NCBI GenBank assembly: GCA_964019135.1 | Contig: OZ025263.1 | Span: 32,342,133-32,406,132, forward strand | DNA: 64,000 nucleotides | From: Arenicola marina | Lineage: Eukaryota; Annelida; Polychaeta; Arenicolidae | Direction of reading: 5' to 3' | Part shown: one piece after another, positions 10,001-25,000 of the stretch | Layout of the letters: every line of letters starts with the position of its first letter | How positions within the stretch are numbered: position 1 is the first letter of the stretch | Made by a program: the position numbers and the translations under genes | Notes under the pieces: model-generated | The model's input: only the letters and a program-made list of their open reading frames with translations | The model's database searches: none | What the model was told of the DNA's origin: nothing

Positions 10001-13000
10001 TCCACAACAGGTCAGTGATACAACTTTATCATTTTATGTTTAAAGGAAACGTATTGTCTAGAATGAAACGGGCGTAAAATAAACTCTAACTTCTTAAACA
10101 TCACTTTATAAGCGACATCGGCGATAATATATCGATTCTCAGCAGCTCAAAGTAGGATTGTAAGTCTGTATGCTGATTCTTTTGATAAGCACGTATGGTG
10201 CAGCGTGGTATTCTCTTTCCACCATAGTGGCGAGTACGACTAGCGCAACCAGCGCCAGCACCACTGCGGAGAGCACCACCAGCTTGACAACCCCAACGAC
10301 AGTCTCGGAAACCACAAGCACCGAAACCAGTGGGACGACGACAACTCCCACCACTGTCACCCCGACCACTAGTGAGTCCACAACAGGTCAGTGATACAAC
10401 TTTATCATTTTATGTTCAAAGGAAACGTATTGTCTAGAGGGAAGCGGGCGTAAAACTCTAACTTCTTAAACGTAACTTTATAAGCGACATTGGCGATAAT
10501 ATATCGATTCTCAGCAGCTCAATGTAGGAATGTAAGTCTGTATGCTGATTCTTTTGATAAGCACGTATGGTGCGGCGTTGTATTATCTTTCCACCATAGT
10601 GGCGAGTACGACTAGCGCAACCAGCGCCAGCACCACTGCGGAGAGCACCACCAGCTTGACAACCCCAACGACAGTCTCGGAAACCACAAGCACCGGAACC
10701 AGTGGGACGACGACAACTCCCACCACTGTCACCCCGACCACCAGTGAGTCAACAACAGGTCAGTGATACAACTTTATCATTTTATGTTTAAAGAAACGTA
10801 TTGTCTAGAATGAAACGGGCGTAAAAAAAACTCTAACTTCTTAAACGTCACTTTATAAGCGACATCGGCGATAATATATCGATTCTCAGCAGCTCAAAGT
10901 AGGATTGTAAGTCTGTATGGTAATTCTTTTGATAAGCACGTATGGTGCAGCGTTGTATTCTCTTTCCACCATAGTGGCGAGTACGACTAGCGCAACCAGC
11001 GCCAGCACCACTGCGGAGAGCACCACCAGCTTGACAACCCCAACGACAGTCTCGGAAACCACAAGCACCGGAACCAGTGGGACGACGACAACTCCCACCA
11101 CTGTCACCCCGACCACTAGTGAGTCGACAACAGGTCAGTGATACAACTTGATCATTTAATGTTCAAAGGAAACGTATTGTCTAGAGGGAAGCGGGCGTAA
11201 AACTCTAACTTCTTAAACGTCACTTTATAAGCGACATTGGCGATAATATATCGATTCTCAGCAGCTCAATGTAGGAATGTAAGTCTGTATGCTGATTCTT
11301 TTGATAAGCACGTATGGTGCAGCGTTGTATTATCTTTCCACCATAGTGGCGAGTACGACTAGCGCAACCAGCGCCAGCACCACTGCGGAGAGCACCACCA
11401 GCTTGACAACCCCAACGACAGTCTCGGAAACCACAAGCACCGGAACCAGTGGGACGACGACAACTCCCACCACTGTCAGCCCGACCACCAGTGAGTCCAC
11501 AACAGGTCAGTGATACAACTTTATCATTTTATGTTTAAAGGAAACGTATTGTCTAGAATGAAACGGGCGTAAAATCAACTCTAACTTCTTAAACATCACT
11601 TTATAAGCGACATCGGCGATAATATATCGATTCTCAGCAGCTCAAAGTAGGATTGTAAGTCTGTATGCTGATTCTTTTGATAAGCACGTATGGTGCAGCG
11701 TGGTATTCTCTTTCCACCATAGTGGCGAGTACGACTAGCGCAACCAGCGCCAGCACCACTGCGGAGAGCACCACCAGCTTGACAACCCCAACGACAGTCT
11801 CGGAAACCACAAGCACCGAAACCAGTGGGACGACGACAACTCCCACCACTGTCACCCCGACCACTAGTGAGTCCACAACAGGTCAGTGATACAACTTTAT
11901 CATTTTATGTTCAAAGGAAACGTATTGTCTAGAGGGAAGCGGGCGTAAAACTCTAACTTCTTAAACGTCACTTTATAAGCGACATTGGCGATAATATATC
12001 GATTCTCAGCAGCTCAATGTAGGAATGTAAGTCTGTATGCTGATTCTTTTGATAAGCACGTATGGTGCAGCGTTGTATTATCTTTCCACCATAGTGGCGA
12101 GTACGACTAGCGCAACCAGCGCCAGCACCACTGCGGAGAGCACCACCAGCTTGACAACCCCAACGACAGTCTCGGAAACCACAAGCACCGGAACCAGTGG
12201 GACGACGACAACTCCCACCACTGTCACCCCGACCACCAGTGAGTCCACAACAGGTCAGTGATAAAACTTTATCATTTTATGTTTAAAGGAAACGTATTGT
12301 CCAGAATGAAACGGGCGTAAAATGAACTCTAACTTCTTAAACGTCACTTTATAAGCGACATCGGCGATAATATATCGATTCTCAGCAGCTCAAAGTAGGA
12401 TTGTAAGTCTGTATGCTGATTCTTTTGATAAGCACGTATGGTGCAGCGTTGTATTCTCTTTCCACCATAGTGGCGAGTACGACTAGCGCAACCAGCGCCA
12501 GCACCACTGCGGAGAGCACCACCAGCTTGACAACTCCAACGACAGTCTCGGAAACCACAAGCACCGGAACCAGTGGGACGACGACAACTCCCACCACTGT
12601 CACCCCGACCACCAGTGAGTCCACAACAGGTCAGTGATACAACTTTATCATTTTATGTTTAAAGGAAACGTATTGTCTAGAATGAAACGGGCGTAAAACA
12701 AACTCTAACTTCTTAAACGTCACTTCATAAGCGACATCGGCGATAATATATCGATTCTCAGCAGCTCAAAGTAGGATTGTAAGTCTGTATGGTAATTCTT
12801 TTGATAAGCGCGTATGGTGCAGCGTTGTATTCTCTTTCCACCATAGTGGCGAGTACGACTAGCGCAACCAGCGCCAGCACCACTGCGGAGAGCACCACCA
12901 GCTTGACAACCCCAACGACAGTCTCGGAAACCACAAGCACCGGAACCAGTGGGACGACGACAACTCCCACCACTGTCAACCCGACCACCAGTGAGTCCAC

Positions 13001-16000
13001 AACAGGTCAGTGATAAAACTTTATCATTTTATGTTTAAAGGAAACGTATTGTCCAGAATGAAACGGGCGTAAAATGAACTCTAACTTCTTAAACGTCACT
13101 TTATAAGCGACATCGGCGATAATATATCGATTCTCAGCAGCTCAAAGTAGGATTGTAAGTCTGTATGCTGATTCTTTTGATAAGCACGTATGGTGCAGCG
13201 TTGTATTCTCTTTCCACCATAGTGGCGAGTACGACTAGCGCAACCAGCGCCAGCACCACTGCGGAGAGCACCACCAGCTTGACAACTCCAACGACAGTCT
13301 CGGAAACCACAAGCACCGGAACCAGTGGGACGACGACAACTCCCACCACTGTCACCCCGACCACCAGTGAGTCCACAACAGGTCAGTGATACAACTTTAT
13401 CATTTTATGTTTAAAGGAAACGTATTGTCTAGAAGGAAACGGGCGTAAAACTCTAACTTCTTAAACGTCACTTTATAAGCGACATCGGCGATAATATATC
13501 GATTCTCAGCAGCTCAAAGTAGGATTGTAAGTCTGTATGCTGATTCTTTTGATAAGCACGTATGGTGCAGCGTTGTATTCTCTTTCCACCATAGTGGCGA
13601 GTACGACTAGCGCAACCAGCGCCAGCACCACTGCGGAGAGCACCACCAGCTTGACAACCCCAACGACAGTCTCGGAAACCACAAGCACCGGGACCAGTGG
13701 GACGACGACAACTCCCACCACTGTCACTCCGACCACCAGTGAGTCCACAACAGGTCAGTGATACAACTTTATCATTTTATGTTTAAAGGAAACGTATTGT
13801 CTAGAAGGAAACGGGCGTAGAACAAACTCTAACTTCTTAAACGTCACTTTATAAGCGACATCAGCGATAATATATCGATTCTCAGCAGCTCAAAGTAGGA
13901 TTGTAAGTCTGTATGCTGATTCTTTTGATAAGCACGTATGGTGCAGCGTTGTATTCTCTTTCCACCGTAGTGGCGAGAACGACTAGCGCAACCAGCGCCA
14001 GCACCACTGCGGAGAGCACCACCAGCTTGACAACCCCAACGACAGTCTCGGAAACCACAAGCACCGGAACCAGTGGGACGACGACAACTCCCACCACTGT
14101 CACTCCGACCACCAGTGAGTCCACAACAGGTCAGTGATACAACTTTATCATTTTATGTTTAAAGGAAACGTATTGTCTAGAAGGAAACGGGCGTAGAACA
14201 AACTCTAACTTCTTAAACGTCACTTTATAAGCGACATCAGCGATAATATATCGATTCTCAGCAGCTCAAAGTAGGATTGTAAGTCTGTATGCTGATTCTT
14301 TTGATAAGCACGTATGGTGCAGCGTTGTATTCTCTTTCCACCATAGTGGCGAGTACGACTAGCGCAACCAGCGCCAGCACCACTGCGGAGAGCACCACCA
14401 GCTTGACAACCCCAACGACAGTCTCGGAAACCACAAGCACCGGAACCAGTGGGACGACGACAACTCCCACCACTGTCACCCCGATCACCAGTGAGTCCAC
14501 AACAGGTCAGTGATACAACTTTATCATTTTATGTTTAAAGGAAACGTATTGTCTAGGATGAAACGGGCGTAAAACAAACTCTAAGTTCTTAAACGTCACT
14601 TTATAAGCGACATCGGCGATAATATATCGATTCTCAGCAGCTCAAAGTAGGATTGTAAGTCTGTATGGTAATTCTTTTGATAAGCACGTATGGTGCAGCG
14701 TTGTATTCTCTTTCCACCATAGTGGCGAGTACGACTAGCGCAACCAGCGCCAGCACCACTGCGGAGAGCACCACCAGCTTGACAACCCCAACGACAGTCT
14801 CGGAAACCACAAGCACCGGAACCAGTGGCACGACGACAACTCCCACCACTGTCACCCCGACCACCAGTGAGTCCACAACAGGTCAGTGATAAAACTTTAT
14901 CATTTTATGTTTAAAGGAAACGTATTGTCCAGAATGAAACGAGCGTAAAATGAACTCTAACTTCTTAAACGTCACTTTATAAGCGACATCGGCGATAATA
15001 TATCGATTCTCAGCAGCTCAAAGTAGGATTGTAAGTCTGTATGCTGATTTTTTGATAAGCACGTATGGTGCAGCGTTGTATTCTCTTTCCACCATAGTGG
15101 CGAGTACGACTAGCGCAACCAGCGCCAGCACCACTGCGGAGAGCACCACCAGCTTGACAACCCCAACGACAGTCTCGGAAACCACAAGCACCGGAACCAG
15201 TGGGACGACGACAACTCCCACCACTGTAACCCCGATCACCAGTGAGTCCACAACAGGTCAGTGATACAACTTTATCATTTTATGTTTAAAGGAAACGTAT
15301 TGTCTAGGATGAAACGGGCGTAAAACAAACTCTAAGTTCTTAAACGTCACTTTATAAGCGACATCGGCGATAATATATCGATTCTCAGCAGCTCAAAGTA
15401 GGATTGTAAGTCTGTATGCTGATTCTTTTGATAAGCACGTATGGTGCAGCGTTGTATTCTCTTTCCACCATAGTGGCGAGTACGACTAGCGCAACCAGCG
15501 CCAGCACCACTGCGGAGAGCACCACCAGCTTGACAACTCCAACGACAGTCTCGGAAACCACAAGCACCGGAACCAGTGGGACGACGACAACTCCCACCAC
15601 TGTCACCCCGACCACCAGTGAGTCCACAACAGGTCAGTGATACAACTTTATCATTTTATGTTTAAAGGAAACGTATTGTCTAGAAGGAAACGGGCGTAAA
15701 ACTCTTAACTTCTTAAACGTCACTTTATAAGCGACATCGGCGATAATATATCGATTCTCAGCAGCTCAAAGTAGGATTGTAAGTCTGTATGCTGATTCTT
15801 TTGATAAGCACGTATGGTGCAGCGTTGTATTCTCTTTCCACCATAGTGGCGAGTACGACTAGCGCAACCAGCGCCAGCACCACTGCGGAGAGCACCACCA
15901 GCTTGACAACCCCAACGACAGTCTCGGAAACCACAAGCACCGGAACCAGTGGCACGACGACAACTCCCACCACTGTCACCCCGACCACCAGTGAGTCCAC

Positions 16001-19000
16001 AACAGGTCAGTGATACAACTTTATCATTTTATGTTTAAAGGAAACGTATTGTCTAGAATGAAACCGGCGTAAAACAAACACTAACTTCTTAAACGTCACT
16101 TTATAAGCGACATCGGCGATAATATATCGATTCTCAGCAGCTCAAAGTAGGATTGTAAGTCTGTATGGTAATTCTTTTGATAAGCACGTATGGTGCAGCG
16201 TTGTATTCTCTTTCCACCATAGTGGCGAGTACGACTAGCGCAACCAGCGCCAGCACCACTGCGGAGAGCACCACCAGCTTGACAACCCCAACGACAGTCT
16301 CGGAAACCTCAAGCACCGGAACCAGTGGGACGACGACAACTCCCACCACTGTCACTTCGACCACCAGTGAGTCCACAACAGGTCAGTGATAGAACTTTAT
16401 CATTTGATGTTTAAAGGAAACGTATTGTCTAGAAGGAAACGGGCGTAAAATAAACTCTAACTTCTTAAACGTCACTTTATGAGCGACATCGGCGATAATA
16501 TATCGATTCTCAGCAGCTCAAAGTAGGATTGTAAGTCTGTATGCTGATTCTTTTGATAAGCACGTATGGTGCAGCGTTTTATTCTCTTTCCACCATAGTG
16601 GCGAGTACGACTAGCGCAACCAGCGCCAGCACCACTGCGGAGAGCACCACCAGCTTGACAACCCCAACGACAGTCTCGGAAACCACAAGCACCGGAACCA
16701 GTGGGACGACGACAACTCCCACCACTGTCACCCCGACCACCAGTGAGTCCACAACAGGTCAGTGATAAAACTTTATCATTTTATGTTTAAAGGAAACGTA
16801 TTGTCTAGAATGAAACGGGCGTAAAATAAACTCTAACTTCTTAAACATCACTTTATAAGCGACATCGGCGATAATATATCGATTCTCAGCAGCTCAAAGT
16901 AGGATTGTAAGTCTGTATGCTGATTCTTTTGATAAGCACGTATGGTGCTGCGTTGTATTATCTTTCCACCATAGTGGCGAGTACGACTAGCGCAACCAGC
17001 GCCAGCACCACTGCGGAGAGCACCACCAGCTTGACAACCTCAACGACAGTCTCGGAAACCACAAGCACCGGAACCAGTGGGACGACGACAACTCCCACCA
17101 CTGTCACCCCGACCACCAGTGAGTCCACAACAGGTCAGTGATACAACTTTATCATTTTATGTTTAAAGGAAACGTATTGTCTAGAATGAAACGGGCGTAA
17201 AACAAACTCCAACTTCTTAAACGTCACTTTATGAGCGACATCGGCGATAATATATCGATTCTCAGCAGCTCAAAGTAGGATTGTAAGTCTGTATGGTGAT
17301 TCTTTTGATAAGCACGTATGGTGCAGCGTTGTATTCTCTTTCCACCATAGTGGCGAGTACGACTAGCGCAACCAGCGCCAGCACCACTGCGGAGAGCACC
17401 ACCAGCTTGACAACTCCAACGACAGTCTCGGAAACCACAAGCACCGGAACCAGTGGGACGACGACAACTCCCACCACTGTCACCCCGACCACCAGTGAGT
17501 CCACAACAGGTCAGTGATACAACTTTATCATTTTATGTTTAAAGGAAACGTATTGTCTAGAAGGAAACGGGCGTAAAACTCTTAACTTCTTAAACGTCAC
17601 TTTATAAGCGACATCGGCGATAATATATCGATTCTCAGCAGCTCAAAGTAGGATTGTAAGTCTGTATGCTGATTCTTTTGATAAGCACGTATGGTGCAGC
17701 GTTGTATTCTCTTTCCACCATAGTGGCGAGTACGACTAGCGCAACCAGCGCCAGCACCACTGCGGAGAGCACCACCAGCTTGACAACCCCAACGACAGTC
17801 TCGGAAACCACAAGCACCGGGACCAGTGGGACGACGACAACTCCCACCACTGTCACTCCGACCACCAGTCAGTCCACAACAGGTCAGTGATACAACTTTA
17901 TCATTTTATGTTTAAAGGAAACGTATTGTCTAGAAGGAAACGGGCGTAGAACAAACTCTAACTTCTTAAACGTCACTTTATAAGCGACATCAGCGATAAT
18001 ATATCGATTCTCAGCAGCTCAAAGTAGGATTGTAAGTCTGTATGCTGATTCTTTTGATAAGCACGTATGGTGCAGCGTTGTATTCTCTTTCCACCATAGT
18101 GGCGAGTACGACTAGCGCAACCAGCGCCAGCACCACTGCGGAGAGCACCACCAGCTTGACAACCCCAACGACAGTCTCGGAAACCACAAGCACCGGAACC
18201 AGTGGGACGACGACAACTCCCACCACTGTCACCCCGACCACCAGTGAGTCCACAACAGGTCAGTGATAAAACTTTATCATTTTATGTTTAAAGGAAACGT
18301 ATTGTCTAGAATGAAACGGGCGTAAAATAAACTCTAACTTCTTAAACGTCACTTTATAAGCGACATCGGCGATAATATATCGATTCTCAGCAGCTCAAAG
18401 TAGGATTGGAAGTCTGTATGCTGATTCCTTTGATAAGCACGTATGGTGCAGCGTTGTATTCTCTTTCCACCATAGTGGCGAGTACGACTAGTGCAACCAG
18501 CGCCAGCACCACTGCGGAGAGCACCACCAGCTTGACAACCCCAACGACAGTCTCGGAAACCACAAGCACCGGAACCAGTGGGACGACGACAACTCCCACC
18601 ACTGTCACTCCGACCACCAGTGAGTCCACAACAGGTCAGTGATACAACTTTATCATTTTATGTTTAAAGGAAACGTATTGTCTAGGATGAAACGGGCGTA
18701 AAACAAACTCTAAGTTCTTAAACGTCACTTTATAAGCGACATCGGCGATAATATATCGATTCTCAGCAGCTCAAAGTAGGATTGTAAGTCTGTATGCTGA
18801 TTCTTTTGATAAGCACGTATGGTGCAGCGTTGTATTCTCTTTCCACCATAGTGGCGAGTACGACTAGCGCAACCAGCGCCAGCACCACTGCGGAGAGCAC
18901 CACCAGCTTGACAACTCCAACGACAGTCTCGGAAACCACAAGCACCGGAACCAGTGGGACGACGACAACTCCCACCACTGTCACCCCGACCACCAGTGAG

Positions 19001-22000
19001 TCCACAACAGGTCAGTGATACAACTTTATCATTTTATGTTTAAAGGAAACGTATTGTCTAGAAGGAAACGGGCGTAAAACTCTTAACTTCTTAAACGTCA
19101 CTTTATAAGCGACATCGGCGATAATATATCGATTCTCAGCAGCTCAAAGTAGGATTGTAAGTCTGTATGCTGATTCTTTTGATAAGCACGTATGGTGCAG
19201 CGTTGTATTCTCTTTCCACCATAGTGGCGAGTACGACTAGCGCAACCAGCGCCAGCACCACTGCGGAGAGCACCACCAGCTTGACAACCCCAACGACAGT
19301 CTCGGAAACCACAAGCACCGGAACCAGTGGCACGACGACAACTCCCACCACTGTCACCCCGACCACCAGTGAGTCCACAACAGGTCAGTGATACAACTTT
19401 ATCATTTTATGTTTAAAGGAAACGTATTGTCTAGAATGAAACCGGCGTAAAACAAACACTAACTTCTTAAACGTCACTTTATAAGCGACATCGGCGATAA
19501 TATATCGATTCTCAGCAGCTCAAAGTAGGATTGTAAGTCTGTATGGTAATTCTTTTGATAAGCACGTATGGTGCAGCGTTGTATTCTCTTTCCACCATAG
19601 TGGCGAGTACGACTAGCGCAACCAGCGCCAGCACCACTGCGGAGAGCACCACCAGCTTGACAACCCCAACGACAGTCTCGGAAACCTCAAGCACCGGAAC
19701 CAGTGGGACGACGACAACTCCCACCACTGTCACTTCGACCACCAGTGAGTCCACAACAGGTCAGTGATAAAACTTTATCATTTTATGTTTAAAGGAAACG
19801 TATTGTCTAGAATGAAACGGGCGTAAAATAAACTCTAACTTCTTAAACATCACTTTATAAGCGACATCGGCGATAATATATCGATTCTCAGCAGCTCAAA
19901 GTAGGATTGTAAGTCTGTATGCTGATTCTTTTGATAAGCACGTATGGTGCTGCGTTGTATTCTCTTTCCACCATAGTGGCGAGTACGACTAGCGCAACCA
20001 GCGCCAGCACCACTGCGGAGAGCACCACCAGCTTGACAACCTCAACGACAGTCTCGGAAACCACAAGCACCGGAACCAGTGGGACGACGACAACTCCCAC
20101 CACTGTCACCCCGACCACCAGTGAGTCCACAACCGGTCAGTGATACAACTTTATCATTTTATGTTTAAAGGAAACGTATTGTCTAGAATGAAACGGGCGT
20201 AAAACAAACTCCAACTTCTTAAACGTCACTTTATGAGCGACATCGGCGATAATATATCGATTCTCAGCAGCTCAAAGTAGGATTGTAAGTCTGTATGGTG
20301 ATTCTTTTGATAAGCACGTATGGTGCAGCGTTGTATTCTCTTTCCACCATAGTGGCGAGTACGACTAGCGCAACCAGCGCCAGCACCACTGCGGAGAGCA
20401 CCACCAGCTTGACAACCCCAACGACAGTCTCGGAAACCACAAGCACCGGAACCAGTGGGACGACGACAACTCCCACCACTGTCACCTCGACCACCAGTGA
20501 GTCAACAACAGGTCAGTGATACAACTTTATCATTTTATGTTTAAAGGAAACGTATTGTCTAGAATGAAACGGGCGTAAAATAAACTCTAACTTCTTAAAC
20601 GTCACTTTATGAGCGACATCGGCGATAATATATCGATTCTCAGCAGCTCAAAGCAGGATTGTAAGTCTGTATGGTGATTCTTTTCATAAGCACGTATGGT
20701 GTAGCGTTGTATTCTCTTTCCACCATAGTGGCGAGTACGACTAGCGCAACCAGCGCCAGCACCACTGCGGAGAGCACCACCAGCTTGACAACCCCAACGA
20801 CAGTCTCGGAAACCACAAGCTCCGGAACCAGTGGGACGACGACAACTCCCACCACTGTCACCCCGACCACCAGTGGGTCAACAACAGGTCAGTGATACAA
20901 CTTTATCATTTTATGTTTAAAGGAAACGTATTTTCTAGAAGGAAACGGGCGTAAAACTCTAACTTCTTAAACGTCACTTTATAAGCGACATTGGCGATAA
21001 TGTATCGATTCTCAGCAGCTGAATGCAGGAATGTAAGTCTGTATGGTGATTCTTTTGATAAGCACGTATGGTGCAGCGTTGTATTCTCTTTCCACCATAG
21101 TGGCGAGTACGACTAGCGCAACCAGCGCCAGCACCACTGCGGAGAGCACCACCAGCTTGACAACCCCAACGACAGTCTCGGAAACCACAAGCACCGGAAC
21201 CAGTGGCACGACGACAACTCCCACCACTGTCACCCCGACCACCAGTGAGTCCACAACAGGTCAGTGATACAACTTTATCAATTTATGTTTAAAGGAAACG
21301 TATTGTCTAGAATGAAACCGGCGTAAAACAAACACTAACTTCTTAAACGTCACTTTATAAGCGACATCGGCGATAATATATCGATTCTCAGCAGCTCAAA
21401 GTAGGATTGTAAGTCTGTATGGTAATTCTTTTGATAAGCACGTATGGTGCAGCGTTGTATTCTCTTTCCACCATAGTGGCGAGTACGACTAGCGCAACCA
21501 GCGCCAGCACCACTGCGGAGAGCACCACCAGCTTGACAACCCCAACGACAGTCTCGGAAACCTCAAGCACCGGAACCAGTGGGACGACGAAAACTCCCAC
21601 CACTGTCACTTCGACCACCAGTGAGTCCACAACATGTCAGTGATAGAACTTTATCATTTGATGTTTAAAGGAAACGTATTGTCTAGAAGGAAACGGGCGT
21701 AAAATAAACTCTAACTTCTTAAACGTCACTTTATGAGCGACATCGGCGATAATATATCGATTCTCAGCAGCTCAAAGTAGGATTGTAAGTCTGTATGCTG
21801 ATTCTTTTGATAAGCACGTATGGTGCAGCGTTTTATTCTCTTTCCACCATAGTGGCGAGTACGACTAGCGCAACCAGCGCCAGCACCACTGCGGAGAGCA
21901 CCACCAGCTTGACAACCCCAACGACAGTCTCGGAAACCACAAGCACCGGAACCAGTGGGACGACGACAACTCCCACCACTGTCACCCCGACCACCAGTGA

Positions 22001-25000
22001 GTCCACAACAGGTCAGTGATAAAACTTTATCATTTTATGTTTAAAGGAAACGTATTGTCTAGAATGAAACGGGCGTAAAATAAACTCTAACTTCTTAAAC
22101 ATCACTTTATAAGCGACATCGGCGATAATATATCGATTCTCAGCAGCTCAAAGTAGGGTTGTAAGTCTGTATGCTGATTCTTTTGATAAGCACGTATGGT
22201 GCTGCGTTGTATTCTCTTTCCACCATAGTGGCGAGTACGACTAGCGCAACCAGCGCCAGCACCACTGCGGAGAGCACCACCAGCTTGACAACCTCAACGA
22301 CAGTCTCGGAAACCACAAGCACCGGAACCAGTGGGACGACGACAACTCCCACCACTGTCACCCCGACCACCAGTGAGTCCACAACAGGTCAGTGATACAA
22401 CTTTATCATTTTATGTTTAAAGGAAACGTATTGTCTAGAATGAAACGGGCGTAAAACAAACTCCAACTTCTTAAACGTCACTTCATGCACGACATCGGCG
22501 ATAATATATCGATTCTCAGCAGCTCAAAGTAGGATTGTAAGTCTGTATGGTGATTCTTTTGATAAGCACGTATGGTGCAGCGTTGTATTCTCTTTCCACC
22601 ATAGTGGCGAGTACGACTAGCGCAACCAGCACCAGCACCACTGCGGGGAGCACCACCAGCTTGACAACTCCAACGACAGTCTCGGAAACCACAAGCACCG
22701 GAACCAGTGGGACGACGACAACTCCCACCACTGTCACCCCGACCACCAGTGAGTCCACAACAGGTCAGTGATACAACTTTATCATTTTATGTTTAAAGGA
22801 AACGTATTGCCTAGAAGGAAACGGGCGTAGAACAAACTCTAACTTCTTAAACGTCACTTTATAAGCGACATCAGCGATAATATATCGATTCTCAGCAGCT
22901 CAAAGTAGGATTGTAAGTCTGTATGCTGATTCTTTTGATAAGCACGTATGGTGCAGCGTTGTATTCTCTTTCCACCGTAGTGGCGAGTACGACTAGCGCA
23001 ACCAGCGCCAGCACCACTGCGGAGAGCACCACCAGCTTGACAACCCCAACGACAGTCCCGGAAACCACAAGCACCGGAACCAGTGGGACGACGACAACTC
23101 CCACCACTGTCACTCCGACCACCAGTGAGTCCACAACAAGTCAGTGATACAACTTCATCATTTTATGTTTAAAGGAAACGTATTGTCTAGAAGGAAACGG
23201 GCGTAGAACAAACTCTAACTTCTTAAACGTCACTTTATAAGCGACATCAGCGATAATATATCGATTCTCAGCAGCTCAAAGTAGGATTGTAAGTCTGTAT
23301 GCTGATTCTTTTGATAAGCACGTATGGCGCAGCGTTGTATTCTCTTTCCACCATAGTGGCGAGTACGACTAGCGCAACCAGCGCCAGCACCACTGCGGAG
23401 AGCACCACCAGCTTGACAACCCCAACGACAGTCTCGGAAACCACAAGCACCGGAACCAGTGGCACGACGACAACTCCCACCACTGTCACCCCGACCACCA
23501 GTGAGTCAACAACAGGTCAGTGATACAACTTTATCATTTTACGTTTAAAGGAAACGTATTGTCTAGAAGGAAACGGGCGTAAAATAAACTCTAACTTCTT
23601 AAACGTCACTTTATGAGCGACATCGGCGATAATATATCGATTCTCAGCAGCTCAAAGTAGGATTGTAAGTCTGTATTCTGATTCTTTTGATAAGCACGTA
23701 TGGTGCAGCGTTGTATTCTCTTTCCACCATAGTGGCGAGTACGACTAGCGCAACCAGCGCCAGCACCACTGCGGAGAGCACCACCAGCTTGACAACCCCA
23801 ACGACAGTCTCGGAAACCACAAGCACCGGAACCAGTGGGACGACGACAACTCCCACCACTGTCACCCCGACCACCAGTGAGTCCACAACAGGTCAGTGAT
23901 ACAACTTTATCATTTTATGTTTAAAGGAAACGTATTTTCTAGAAGGAAACGGGCGTAAAACTCTAACTTCTTAAACGTCACTTTATAAGCGACATTGGCG
24001 ATAATATATCGATTCTCAGCAGCTCAATGCAGGAATGGAAGTCTGTATGGTGATTCTTTTGATAAGCACGTATGGTGCAGCGTTGTATTCTCTTTCCACC
24101 ATAGTGGCGAGTACGACTAGCGCAACCAGCGCCAGCACCACTGCGGAGAGCACCACCAGCTTGACAACCCCAACGACAGTCTCGGAAACCACAAGCACCG
24201 GAACCAGTGGGACGACGACAACTCCCACCACTGTCACCCCGACCACCAGTGAGTCCACAACAGGTCAGTGATACAACTTTATCATTTTATGTTTAAAGGA
24301 AACGTATTGTCTAGAAGGAAACGGGCGTAAAACTCTAACTTCTTAAACGTCACTTTATAAGCGACATCGGCGATAATATATCGATTCTCAGCAGCTCAAA
24401 GTAGGATTGTAAGTCTGTATGCTGATTCTTTTGATAAGCACGTATGGTGCAGCGTTGTATTCTCTTTCCACCATAGTGGCGAGTACGACTAGCGCAACCA
24501 GCGCCAGCACCACTGCGGAGAGCACCACCAGCTTGACAACCCCAACGACAGTCTCGGAAACCACAAGCACCGGGACCAGTGGGACGACGACAACTCCCAC
24601 CACTGTCACTCCGACCACCAGTGAGTCCACAACAGGTCAGTGATACAACTTTATCATTTTATGTTTAAAGGAAACGTATTGTCTAGAAGGAAACGGGCGT
24701 AGAACAAACTCTAACTTCTTAAACGTCACTTTATAAGCGACATCAGCGATAATATATCGATTCTCAGCAGCTCAAAGTAGGATTGTAAGTCTGTATGCTG
24801 ATTCTTTTGATAAGCACGTATGGTGCAGCGTTGTATTCTCTTTCCACCGTAGTGGCGAGTACGACTAGCGCAACCAGCGCCAGCACCACTGCGGAGAGCA
24901 CCACCAGCTTGACAACCCCAACGACAGTCTCGGAAACCACAAGCACCGGAACCAGTGGCACGACGACAACTCCCACCACTGTCACTCCGACCACCAGTGA

